The notes beneath the pieces were generated by a model. The model had not been told where the DNA came from. It made no database searches and saw nothing but the letters and a program-made list of their open reading frames with translations. From CATQHW01 sp965243545 (GTDB lineage Bacteria > Spirochaetota > Spirochaetia > SZUA-6 > Bin103), in the NCBI GenBank assembly GCA_965243545.1, contig OZ251573.1:372001-436000 (forward strand): DNA of 64,000 nt, given 5' to 3'. Both the position numbers and the translations under genes were made by a program. Each line of letters begins with the position of its first letter. The first letter of the stretch is position 1. This document shows positions 1 through 7,502 of the stretch, piece after piece.

Positions 1-1239
1 GCCGATGCTTTGGACGAGGCAGTGAGGACAAAGCTGGAGATCGTCATTATCGATTTAGGTGATTCGGATGATCCGCATATCATCTTCGAGACGCTGAATG
101 CGCGCGGCACTCCCCTCCTTCAGTCGGATATGGTCAAGAACAAGATTCTGCATGACGCTGGGATCGGAGTGAGGGACGACGACAGCGAGGCGTCCGCGGC
201 GGAGAAGCAACTATGGCCCTTCGACCAGGAGGATTGGTGGGCTCGTGACGTCGGCCGAGGCCTGCAACGGCGACCGCGGGTCGATGTGTATCTGAATCAC
301 TGGCTGACGCTCCGTAACAGGCGGGAAATGAAGCCCAACGATGAATTCAGGGCATTCGAAAAATACGCAGCCACGCAAAAAAATGCGGGTGCCACGATCC
401 AAAGTGTCGCCCAGGATTTTACCGGCATCGGAAGCATCTATCGCGATGTCGAGGAAGTTCGGCTACCGGACATCGCTTGGTTTCTGGAAAGACGCAAGGT
501 GATGAACGTGGGCGTCGTCACCCCGCTACTGCTCTGGCTTCTGTCCGCCAAGCTGTCCCCTACGAGGCTCGCGAGCTGCCTCAAGGCCTTGGACAGCTTT
601 TTGGTTCGGCGAGCCCTGTGCGGATACAGCGCCCGGAGTCATGGCGAGTTTTTCGTCGATCTGCTTCGAAGACTGGCTGGCGACGCGAAAGACAACGCCG
701 ACAGCATCATCATTTCCCGCTTGGACGATCAAACCGCGCAAGCAGCGCTGTGGCCTGGCGACCAGGAGTTGCGGGAGAGATTCCTAACCGCGCCGCTCTA
801 CCACTATCTGCCACGCGGCCGACTCCGGATGGTCCTCGCGGCGATAGAAGAGAACTTGCGTTCAAACAAGGCGGAGACACAGGAGGTGCCCGGTAACTTG
901 CATATCGAACACATCATGCCGCAGGCATGGCACCTGAACTGGGATAACTCTGGCCAGATTTCCAATGCTGGGGATGCTGTCGACAATCGCAACCGATTGA
1001 TCCACACGATCGGCAACCTGACACTTGTGAACGGCCGCCTGAATGCGGCGCTGTCCAACGGACCTTGGGACCGAAAGAGGGCGACGCTGCAAGATCACAG
1101 CGTTCTCTATCTGAACAAACGGCTGGTGAATGACGGGTCGGAGGTATGGGACGAGACCGCAATCGAGAGAAGATCGGAGTGGCTGTACCAGCGGGCTGTG
1201 GAGGTCTGGCCGCATGCGACGGACATGGCGGGGGATTGA
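1..1239 (+). CDS. GmrSD-type restriction enzyme, C-terminal part (DUF262 end + DUF1524)
   Basis: The reading frame is open from base 1, so the gene begins upstream of the window; 412 residues are visible. The N-terminal visible part has the conserved end of a DUF262 (ParB/Srx-like NTP-binding) domain, with the motif FETLNARGTPL followed by a D..KN pattern. The last ~120 residues form a DUF1524 His-Me/HNH-type nuclease domain: HIEHIMPQ, then an N-R-L-x(3)-IGNLTL block and a WDRKRA stretch. In this family DUF262 binds and hydrolyses NTP and DUF1524 cleaves modified (glucosylated or hydroxymethylated) phage DNA. That substrate is family knowledge, not visible here. GC is lower than in the metabolic genes, as expected for a transferred defence gene. 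A hairpin follows the stop. Confidence 0.85.
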   Translation, partial: ADALDEAVRTKLEIVIIDLGDSDDPHIIFETLNARGTPLLQSDMVKNKILHDAGIGVRDDDSEASAAEKQLWPFDQEDWWARDVGRGLQRRPRVDVYLNHWLTLRNRREMKPNDEFRAFEKYAATQKNAGATIQSVAQDFTGIGSIYRDVEEVRLPDIAWFLERRKVMNVGVVTPLLLWLLSAKLSPTRLASCLKALDSFLVRRALCGYSARSHGEFFVDLLRRLAGDAKDNADSIIISRLDDQTAQAALWPGDQELRERFLTAPLYHYLPRGRLRMVLAAIEENLRSNKAETQEVPGNLHIEHIMPQAWHLNWDNSGQISNAGDAVDNRNRLIHTIGNLTLVNGRLNAALSNGPWDRKRATLQDHSVLYLNKRLVNDGSEVWDETAIERRSEWLYQRAVEVWPHATDMAGD

Positions 1240-1243
1240 TTCG

Positions 1244-1268
1244 CGACGGGCGTTTCCGGCGCCCGTCG
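1244..1268 (+). terminator. Hairpin just after the GmrSD-type gene
   Basis: A perfect 9-bp inverted repeat (CGACGGGCG / CGCCCGTCG) with a 7-nt loop starts five bases after the stop codon. Only a weak T-rich tail (TTCGACAT) follows, so it is a terminator candidate rather than a canonical intrinsic terminator. Confidence 0.45.
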
Positions 1269-1338
1269 TTCGACATAGCGGTAGGGCCGCGCCCATTACT
1301 CGCCGTCGTTCAACGGTTCGCCGTGGCCGGGTTCTGAT

Positions 1339-1929
1339 TCAGTCCTCAATCTCGCTGATCTCCGCGACAATCGTTCCGTTCGGCTTTTTCTCGTAGTAGA
1401 TTATTCGCGCGTCGATCGTCTCGCTTATCGTGTCCATATTCCTATACGTAGTCGGTTTGACTGAAATCGGCCGGCCTTCGAGGTAACCATCGATACCGCG
1501 CGATTCGTCTTCCGGCGACGAAAGCCGCAGGGTCTTTCCCAAGACGTTAGCGGCTTCTTGAAGGATCGCTCGTTCCACGCGCAGGCCAACGTACGTCTGT
1601 TCCAACACGAGCTGGGTGACCCACTGACGAACCGTGTTGCGGTCGATGTCGTGCATGGCGTCGCGCATACGTTCCAGCATCGACACAACTCGATCAGTAG
1701 CTTCATCCAATGCCCTCGGAAAACGAGCGCGATACCAGTCGCACCAACCCTGGTAGTCCCGGGCAGGACATTCTCGAATTAATTCGGAAACTTGGCCGAC
1801 CTGATTCGGTCGCGTTGCTTGAGCGAAGCGGTTGGCAAGATTGATCAACGGGCTAACGTACTTCTCGTAGTCTCGCCGAGTTCCTATAATCCGTTCGCGT
1901 AGATCACGCGCCGTGAGCTTGATCGTCAT
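1339..1929 (-). CDS. MjaI-family type II restriction endonuclease
   Basis: A 196-residue protein resembling the MjaI restriction endonuclease family: an N-terminal block with LINLANRFAQATRP then VGQVSELI, and a C-terminal block ending near the stop with DGYLEGRPISVKP. Family members are about this length, so it looks complete. It should be a nuclease; MjaI itself cuts CTAG, but the target here cannot be read from the sequence. The ATG at 1929 overlaps the TGA of the upstream methyltransferase gene (ATGA), so both are translationally coupled, methyltransferase first. This order and coupling are typical of a type II restriction-modification pair. Confidence 0.8.
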   Translation of the reverse strand: MTIKLTARDLRERIIGTRRDYEKYVSPLINLANRFAQATRPNQVGQVSELIRECPARDYQGWCDWYRARFPRALDEATDRVVSMLERMRDAMHDIDRNTVRQWVTQLVLEQTYVGLRVERAILQEAANVLGKTLRLSSPEDESRGIDGYLEGRPISVKPTTYRNMDTISETIDARIIYYEKKPNGTIVAEISEIED

Positions 1930-3035
1930 TCACCTTCTCCGATCGGTAGTATTACCTGTGTCGAGCGTTGTGGCATCGGCGCCGGTTCAAGCTCGACGAC
2001 GTAGCGTTCGGTCGTCGACTCCGCCGCTACCGTACGTGGAACGCGGAGCTGCAGGTCCGTCTCCTGGCCGGACACCACGGGGAACCCGTAGTGACGGTTG
2101 ACGTGCCGACAAGGACGACCGGCCTCCGCGCGCGCGTGCACGAAGTCGAGGTGCGCGCTGAGCCGCCGTTGCGCGTACTCGCGTCCCAACGGCGCGGCGG
2201 TGTCGATGGCGTCGCGAATCGGTCGGCCAAGGCCAATCTCGATCTCGAAGCCGATGCTCGACCGGCCGCTGGACATGGCGGCCGCGGTGGTGGTTCCGGC
2301 GCCAAGAAAGGGGTCGAGCACGGTGTCGCCGATGAGCGAGTGCATCTGGATCAGACGATACGCCAGCTCGAACGGAAATGCGGCGCTTCGTGCGCGAGCG
2401 TCCGGTTCGTCGACCCCGTTCTCGCCGAAGCGCTGCCTGGCGCCCAGCACGTCGGTCCAGACGTCGGAGAACCAGGCGTTGCGTTCCTCCCAGAAGAAGG
2501 CGCTTCGGCGGCGGCGCGCCTTGTCGGCGGGAAGGAACGTCCTTTGGGCGCCCTTGCGGACGATCAGTACGTACTCGTGCTCGTAGGTGACGTAGGCGCC
2601 GGCCGGGAGCATTCCGGAGCCCAGAAACTTGGTCGGCGCGTTGGTCGGCTTGCGCCACAGAATGTCGGGCAGCACGGAAAATCCCAAGCGGGAACACGCA
2701 TGCAGCACGCGGCTATGATTGGAAAACAGACGGAACTCGCCGCCGATCTTGCGCGTGGCGTCGCCGACGTTGATGCACGCCAAGCCGCCGGGACGGAGCA
2801 CGCGGTGGCACTCTCGCCACACGTCGTCGAGTACGGCGTGCATCAGCTCGAACGCCCGGTCGCCGTCCCCGTCGGAAAGCGCGGCGCCGACCAGCGGTTC
2901 CAAGGAACTAAACTGCGTATCCCACATATCGATCATCGGGTAGGGGGGCGAGGTCACCACCAGGTCGACCGAGCCGTCGGCCAGCTGCTGCATGCGCCGA
3001 GCGTCCGACATGAGAATCCGGTGCTGAGTGACCAT
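1926..3035 (-). CDS. Type II DNA methyltransferase, N4-cytosine/N6-adenine class, partner of the MjaI-like enzyme
   Basis: A 369-residue beta-class amino-methyltransferase. Motif IV (TSPPYPMIDMWD) lies ~30 residues from the start and the SAM-binding motif I region (DPFLGAGTTTAAAM) lies toward the C-terminus, the permuted order of the N4-C/N6-A group. The ATG at 3035 is chosen because homologous sequence begins there (HRILMSDARRM leads into motif IV). The frame stays open upstream to 3245, but that part lies in the flank shared with the Rpn repeats and looks non-coding. It ends in a 4-nt overlap with the restriction gene. It should protect host DNA from that enzyme. A C-terminal block with PRTVAAE is echoed in a remnant near 10.37 kb. 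Confidence 0.85.
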   Translation of the reverse strand: MVTQHRILMSDARRMQQLADGSVDLVVTSPPYPMIDMWDTQFSSLEPLVGAALSDGDGDRAFELMHAVLDDVWRECHRVLRPGGLACINVGDATRKIGGEFRLFSNHSRVLHACSRLGFSVLPDILWRKPTNAPTKFLGSGMLPAGAYVTYEHEYVLIVRKGAQRTFLPADKARRRRSAFFWEERNAWFSDVWTDVLGARQRFGENGVDEPDARARSAAFPFELAYRLIQMHSLIGDTVLDPFLGAGTTTAAAMSSGRSSIGFEIEIGLGRPIRDAIDTAAPLGREYAQRRLSAHLDFVHARAEAGRPCRHVNRHYGFPVVSGQETDLQLRVPRTVAAESTTERYVVELEPAPMPQRSTQVILPIGEGE

Positions 3036-3218
3036 CACGGCTGAAACATGGTGTGGACAGTGATGGAGTCTAAGCGGACGGCTGAACGTCGTCCACTCAT
3101 CGAGGACGAGTAGACGCTGGTACGCTCGGCCGCTTCGGCGGCTGACCGCTGGTGATGGACTCGTCGGCCGTTCGCTGTGGGTTGAAGCGCTACGGACGGC
3201 CGGCGCGCTGTCTGGGGC

Positions 3219-4211
3219 ATGACGATCCATCAGCCCCACGACCATCTGTTCAAGCGCGTGTTCGGCCTCCCGAGGGAAGTCGCCTCATTCCTGAAAGCGT
3301 GGCTGCCGGCGCCGCTTCGCCGTTCGCTGCGTTGGTCCACCCTCAAGCGCCATCCCTCATCCTTCGTCGACTCCGCCCTGCACGGCACCGCGTCCGACCT
3401 GCTGTTCGAGATCGCCCGCGCCGCGCCCGGCGCCGGTCAGGCCCGGCTCTGGCTCTACCTGCTGTTTGAGCACCAGTCCAGCCCCGACCACTGGCTGCGC
3501 CTCCGCTTGCTCGGCTACTGCTGCCGCATCTGGGAGCGCGACCTGCAGATACACGGCGGTGCTCGTTACCTGCGCCCGATCGTGCCGCTGGTCTTCTACC
3601 AGGGCAAAAGCGGCTGGCGGCCTTCTCCGAAGTTCGCCGACCTGTATCCGGCGGCGGCCAGGGACTGGCCGTGGCTGCCTCGGTTCGAGCACCTGCTGTT
3701 CGACCAGACCCGGGTGCCGCCGGCGCAGGCGGCCGGCAGGGTCCGAACGCGCCTGCTGCAGCTGGCGATGATGCACGCCTACGACCACGCGGTGCCGGAG
3801 GCGCGCAAGCTGATGAAACCGCTGCTGGACGCGTTGGAACGGGAGGGAGGCGCCGGGCCGGACGACATGAGGATGTTCGTCCGGTATATCCTGGAGACCG
3901 GACCTGACGACACGCCCGAGGCGATGGGCGAGATACTGAGCCGCACGGCGGCGGGAGGAGAGATGAGAACGAGCGGCGAACGGCTGCGCCAGGAAGGGCG
4001 CCAAGCGGGGCGACTCGAAGGCCAGCGCGAGGGCCGGCTGGAAGGCAAGCGCGAGGGGCAGATGGAGACTATCGACGGGTTTCTGCGCACCGGCGTCGGC
4101 TGGTCGGTGATCGAGCGGGCGACCGGGATCGACGAGACGCAGTACCGGAAGCTCAAGAGCGAAGGCAACGGAGAGGCCGCGCATCCCGACGGTCAGGGCC
4201 GTCGCGATTGA
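3219..4211 (+). CDS. Rpn family PD-(D/E)XK nuclease, tandem copy 1
   Basis: A 330-residue member of the recombination-promoting nuclease / Transposase_31 family. The core shows D60 (GTASDLLFEIA) and an E-x-Q motif at 84-86 (LLFEHQSSPD), followed by LRLRLLGY, the usual PD-(D/E)XK arrangement of this family. The C-terminus is charged and repetitive (RLEGQREG repeats, ~268-285) and ends in a short helix-turn-helix-like segment (VIERATGIDE). E. coli Rpn proteins are DNA nucleases linked to recA-independent recombination and to phage defence. Copies 2 and 3 are nearly identical except in the repeat tract. No good Shine-Dalgarno precedes the ATG; an internal start lies at 3963. Confidence 0.85.
   Translation: MTIHQPHDHLFKRVFGLPREVASFLKAWLPAPLRRSLRWSTLKRHPSSFVDSALHGTASDLLFEIARAAPGAGQARLWLYLLFEHQSSPDHWLRLRLLGYCCRIWERDLQIHGGARYLRPIVPLVFYQGKSGWRPSPKFADLYPAAARDWPWLPRFEHLLFDQTRVPPAQAAGRVRTRLLQLAMMHAYDHAVPEARKLMKPLLDALEREGGAGPDDMRMFVRYILETGPDDTPEAMGEILSRTAAGGEMRTSGERLRQEGRQAGRLEGQREGRLEGKREGQMETIDGFLRTGVGWSVIERATGIDETQYRKLKSEGNGEAAHPDGQGRRD
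3963..4211 (+). CDS. Possible intragenic small protein RpnS (antitoxin), copy 1
   Basis: An in-frame ATG at codon 249 of the rpn gene is preceded by GGGAGGAGAG, a far better ribosome-binding site than that of the full-length start. It would give an 82-residue protein comprising the repeat tract and C-terminal tail without the nuclease core. In E. coli, rpn genes make such a short in-frame product that binds and blocks the long toxic form. The same site is kept in the other two tandem copies and in the diverged copy near 54.7 kb. Expression is inferred. Confidence 0.5.
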   Translation: MRTSGERLRQEGRQAGRLEGQREGRLEGKREGQMETIDGFLRTGVGWSVIERATGIDETQYRKLKSEGNGEAAHPDGQGRRD

Positions 4212-4248
4212 CGCTGCGGGCCTGTCACGCCGCCGGCGGGCGGCCGGC

Positions 4249-4676
4249 ATGGCTGAACAGGCCGCCGGCAGGCAGGAGCGGAGCGAGGTCGTCCCCGGCA
4301 CGGCGGGCAGCGGGCGGCTGTTCGACGAACGGCCGATGGCGCCGACGCCGGTCGAGTGCCTGGGCATCACGTTGGCCTCCGACGCGCGGCGCGCCTACTT
4401 CCCGGAGCGGGCTGCGGGAGCTGCTGCGGGACTGCGCAAGCGCCCCGACTGCCCCGCCGGCGAGGACGCGGACATCCTGCGGCTCTCCGACCAGCTTGGT
4501 ACACCGCCTGCCCCAACCCGTTCCTGACCGACTTCGTAGTGCACTACGGCCGCCCTTACGACGCCGGCGAGCCGTATCACCGCGAGCCGTTCGCGGTCGA
4601 CGTGAGCGAGGGGAAGACCGACCGCTCCACCGCGCGCACGGCTACCACACCAATCGTGCCGTCGATTCTCGTTCTT
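4249..4676 (+). pseudogene. Truncated 5' stub of the zinc-ribbon DNA methyltransferase, copy 1
   Basis: Aligns with the first ~146 codons of the intact gene at 7503 (shared VVPGTAGSGRLFDERP, VECLG, DILRLSD, REPFAVDVSEGKTD). A one-base deletion near the DPPWYTACP segment throws it out of frame, and there are compensating shifts in the RLRELLPELRKR helix. It ends at a scar: about 16 bp are missing after CACCAA and the homology stops shortly after TCGTGCCGTCGAT, joining the flank of the next rpn copy. It carries none of the catalytic domain and should be non-functional. Confidence 0.8.
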
Positions 4677-4807
4677 CCACTCATCGGGGACGAAGAGACG
4701 CTGGTACGCTCGGCCGGTTCGGCGGCGGCTGGCCGCTGGTGATGGATTCGTCGGCCGTTACCGCCGTGGGTTGAAGCGCTACGGACGGCCGGCGCGATGT
4801 CTGGGGC

Positions 4808-5809
4808 ATGACGATCCATCAGCCCCACGACCACCTGTTCAAGCGCGTGTTCGGCATCCCGAGGGAAGTCGCCTCATTCCTGAAAGCGTGGCTGCCGGCG
4901 CCGCTTCGCCGTTCGCTGCGTTGGTCCACCCTCAAGCGCCATCCCTCATCCTTCGTCGACTCCGCCCTGCACGGCACCGCGTCCGACCTGCTGTTCGAGA
5001 TCGCCCGCGCCGCGCCCGGCGCCGGTCAGGCCCGGCTCTGGCTCTACCTGCTGTTTGAGCACCAGTCCAGCCCCGACCACTGGCTGCGCCTCCGCTTGCT
5101 CGGCTACTGCTGCCGCATCTGGGAGCGCGACCTGCAGATACACGGCGGTGCTCGTTACCTGCGCCCGATCGTGCCGCTGGTCTTCTACCAGGGCAAAAGC
5201 GGCTGGCGGCCGTCCTCGAAGTTCGCCGACCTGTATCCGGCGGCGGCCAGGGACTGGCCGTGGCTGCCCCGGTTCGAGCACCTGCTGTTCGACCAGACCC
5301 GGGTGCCGCCGGCGCAGGCGGCCGGCAGGGTCCGAACGCGCCTGCTGCAGCTGGCGATGATGCACGCCTACGACCACGCGGTGCCGGAGGCGCGCAAGCT
5401 GATGAAACCGCTGCTGGACGCGTTGGAACGGGAGGGAGGCGCCGGGCCGGACGACATGAGGATGTTCGTCCGGTATATCCTGGAGACCGGACCTGACGAC
5501 ACGCCCGAGGCGATGGGCGAGATACTGAGCCGCACGGCGGCGGGAGGAGAGATGAGAACGAGCGGCGAACGGCTGCGCCAGGAAGGGCGCCAAGCGGGGC
5601 GCAACGAGATGCTGGCTATCGTCGAGCAGCGCCATCGCGAAGGACGAAGCGAGGGGCGGTTGGAGACCATCGACGGGTTTCTGCGCACCGGCGTCGGCTG
5701 GTCGGTGATCGAGCGGGCGACCGGGATCGACGAGACGCAGTACCGGAAGCTCACGGAGGAACGACGCAACGGAGGGTCCGCGGACCGCGACGGGCACGGC
5801 CGCGATTGA
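4808..5809 (+). CDS. Rpn family PD-(D/E)XK nuclease, tandem copy 2
   Basis: A 333-residue near-identical copy of the gene at 3219, with the same D60 and E84-H-Q86 active-site pattern and only scattered substitutions in the core (for example L17 to I). The difference is concentrated after the internal start. Instead of the RLEGQREG repeats, this copy has a different insert (RNEMLAIVEQRHREGRSEG), and the extreme C-terminus after YRKL is also replaced. The copies share core and upstream flank, so they arose by recent duplication and then diverged mostly in the tail that would form RpnS. Confidence 0.85.
   Translation: MTIHQPHDHLFKRVFGIPREVASFLKAWLPAPLRRSLRWSTLKRHPSSFVDSALHGTASDLLFEIARAAPGAGQARLWLYLLFEHQSSPDHWLRLRLLGYCCRIWERDLQIHGGARYLRPIVPLVFYQGKSGWRPSSKFADLYPAAARDWPWLPRFEHLLFDQTRVPPAQAAGRVRTRLLQLAMMHAYDHAVPEARKLMKPLLDALEREGGAGPDDMRMFVRYILETGPDDTPEAMGEILSRTAAGGEMRTSGERLRQEGRQAGRNEMLAIVEQRHREGRSEGRLETIDGFLRTGVGWSVIERATGIDETQYRKLTEERRNGGSADRDGHGRD
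5552..5809 (+). CDS. Possible intragenic small protein RpnS, copy 2
   Basis: In-frame internal ATG at codon 249 behind GGGAGGAGAG, predicted 85 residues. Its sequence differs from copy 1 after the first ~20 residues, so the long and short products of each copy might be specific to each other. Expression is inferred from the conserved site. Confidence 0.5.
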   Translation: MRTSGERLRQEGRQAGRNEMLAIVEQRHREGRSEGRLETIDGFLRTGVGWSVIERATGIDETQYRKLTEERRNGGSADRDGHGRD

Positions 5810-5854
5810 CGCGGGCGAGACTGGTCACCCGGCCGTTCACCGGGGGCGGCCGGC

Positions 5855-6288
5855 ATGGCTGAGCGGGCCGCCGGCGCGTAGGACCGGAGCGAGGTGATCC
5901 CCGGCACGGCGGGCAGCGGGCGGCTGTTCGACGAACGGCCGATGACGCCGGCGCCGGTCGAGTGCCTGGGCATGACGTTCGCGTCCGAGGACGCCCGGCG
6001 CGCCCACTTCCTGGGGCGATTGCGGGAGCTGCTGCCGGAGCTGCGCAAGCGGCCCGACTTTCCCGCCGGCGAGGACGCGGACATCCTGCGCCTCTCCGAC
6101 CCGCCCTGGTACACCGCCTGCCCCAACCCGTTCCTGGCCGACTTCGTGGCGCACTACGGCCGCCCCTACGACGCCGGCGAGCCGTATCACCGCGAGCCGT
6201 TCGCGGTCGACGCGAGCGAAGGGAAGACCGATCCGCTCTACCGCGCGCACGGCTACCTCACCAATCGTGCCGTTGATTCTCGTTCTTC
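5855..6288 (+). pseudogene. Truncated 5' stub of the zinc-ribbon DNA methyltransferase, copy 2
   Basis: Homologous to the first ~140 codons of the gene at 7503. The expected ATG at 5855 is followed after eight codons by a TAG (5879) where the intact gene has CAG. Beyond that the frame stays open to 6307 and keeps the YTACPNPF block. It ends with the same ~16-bp deletion and the same junction as copy 1, so the truncation happened once and was then duplicated. Confidence 0.8.
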
Positions 6289-6416
6289 CCTCATCGGGGA
6301 CGAGTAGACGCTGGTACGCTCGGTCGCTTCGGCGGCGGCTGGCCGCTGGTGATGGACTCGTCGGCCGTTACCGCCGTGGGTTGAAGCGCCGCGGAGGCCG
6401 GCGCGCTGTCTGGGGC

Positions 6417-7466
6417 ATGACGATCCATCAGCCCCACGATCATCTGTTCAAGCGCGTGTTCGGCCTCCCGAGGGAAGTCGCCTCATTCCTGAAAGCATGG
6501 CTGCCGGCGCCGCTCCGCCGTTCGTTGCGTTGGTCCACCCTCAAGCGCCATCCTTCATCCTTCATCGACTCCGCCCTGCACGGCACCGCGTCCGACCTGC
6601 TGTTCGAGATCGCCCGCGCCGCGCCCGGCGCCGGTCAGGCCCGGCTCTGGCTCTACCTGCTGTTCGAGCACCAGTCCAGCCCCGACCACTGGCTGCGCCT
6701 CCGCTTGCTCGGTTACTGCTGCCGCATCTGGGAGCGCGACCTGCAGATCGAAGGCGGTGCTCGTTACCTGCGCCCGATCGTGCCGCTGGTCTTCTACCAG
6801 GGCAAAAGCGGGTGGCGGCCGTCCTCGAACTTCGCCGACCTGTATCCGGCGGCGGCCAGGGACTGGCCGTGGCTGCCCCGGTTCGAGCACCTGCTGTTCG
6901 ACCAGACCCAGGTGTCGCCGGCGCAGGCGGCCGGCAGGGTCCGAACGCGCCTGCTGCAGCTGGCGATGATGCACGCCTACGACCACGCGGTGCCGGAGGC
7001 GCGCAAGCTGATGAAACCGCTGCTGGACGCGTTGGAGCGGGAGGGAGGCGCCGGGCCGGACGACATGAGGATGTTCGTCCGGTATATCCTGGAGACGGGA
7101 CCTGACGACACGCCCGAGGCGATGGGCGAGCTACTGAGCCGCACGGCGGCGGGAGGAGAGATGAGAACGAGCGGCGAACGGCTGCGCCAGGAAGGGCGCC
7201 AAGCGGGGCGCAACGAGATGCTGGCTGTTGTTGAGCAGCGCCATCGGGAAGGACGAAGCGAGGGGCGTCTGGAAGGCCAGCGCGAAGGTCGTCTGGAAGG
7301 GCAGCGCGAGGGGCAGTTAGAGACCATCGACGGGTTTCTGCGCACCGGCGTCGACTGGTCGGTGATCGAGCGGGCGACCGGGATCGATGAGACGCAGTAC
7401 CGGAAGCTCAAGAGCGAAGGCAACGGAGAGGCCGCGCATCCCGACGGTCAAGGCCGCCGCGATTGA
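6417..7466 (+). CDS. Rpn family PD-(D/E)XK nuclease, tandem copy 3
   Basis: A 349-residue third copy. The ATG at 6417 matches the start of copies 1 and 2, although the frame is open further upstream. The nuclease core is nearly identical (D60, E84-H-Q86). The tail has both the RNEMLAVVEQRHREG insert of copy 2 and two RLEGQREG repeats like copy 1, then the C-terminal end of copy 1. It therefore looks like a parent or a recombinant of the other two. The complete methyltransferase follows 36 bp downstream, presumably in one transcript. Confidence 0.85.
   Translation: MTIHQPHDHLFKRVFGLPREVASFLKAWLPAPLRRSLRWSTLKRHPSSFIDSALHGTASDLLFEIARAAPGAGQARLWLYLLFEHQSSPDHWLRLRLLGYCCRIWERDLQIEGGARYLRPIVPLVFYQGKSGWRPSSNFADLYPAAARDWPWLPRFEHLLFDQTQVSPAQAAGRVRTRLLQLAMMHAYDHAVPEARKLMKPLLDALEREGGAGPDDMRMFVRYILETGPDDTPEAMGELLSRTAAGGEMRTSGERLRQEGRQAGRNEMLAVVEQRHREGRSEGRLEGQREGRLEGQREGQLETIDGFLRTGVDWSVIERATGIDETQYRKLKSEGNGEAAHPDGQGRRD
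7161..7466 (+). CDS. Possible intragenic small protein RpnS, copy 3
   Basis: In-frame internal ATG at codon 249 behind GGGAGGAGAG, predicted 101 residues, the longest of the three because of extra EGQREGR repeats. Function as antitoxin is inferred by analogy with E. coli rpn genes. Confidence 0.5.
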   Translation: MRTSGERLRQEGRQAGRNEMLAVVEQRHREGRSEGRLEGQREGRLEGQREGQLETIDGFLRTGVDWSVIERATGIDETQYRKLKSEGNGEAAHPDGQGRRD

Positions 7467-7502
7467 CGCTGGCGAGCCTGGTCACGCCGCCGGGCGGCCG
7501 GC

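Larger units (their letters stand above)
3093..4676 (+). repeat. Tandem repeat unit 1 (rpn plus 5' stub of methyltransferase)
   Basis: First of three head-to-tail units with nearly identical sequence; the others are 4677-6288 and from 6289 on. Each starts with about 125 bp of shared upstream DNA (CCACTCATCG..., with a GCCGC-TTCG-GCGGC hairpin in this copy), then an rpn gene, a ~40-bp spacer and the methyltransferase 5' end. Spacings between the rpn starts are 1589 and 1609 bp. Boundaries are accurate to about 10 bp. Confidence 0.85.
4677..6288 (+). repeat. Tandem repeat unit 2 (rpn plus 5' stub of methyltransferase)
   Basis: Second unit of the array, same content and same methyltransferase truncation scar as unit 1. 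The upstream hairpin is mutated here (GCCGG-TTCG-GCGGC). Confidence 0.85.

Noticed and set aside
3036..3245. Upstream extension of the type II methyltransferase by 70 codons
   Set aside because: The extension lies in the flank repeated before each rpn gene and has no similarity to methyltransferases; the conserved protein begins at 3035.
3219..7466. Calling the rpn genes transposases of an insertion sequence
   Set aside because: No terminal inverted repeats or target duplications were found around the tandem copies; the fold is a PD-(D/E)XK nuclease. Spread is by duplication or recombination.
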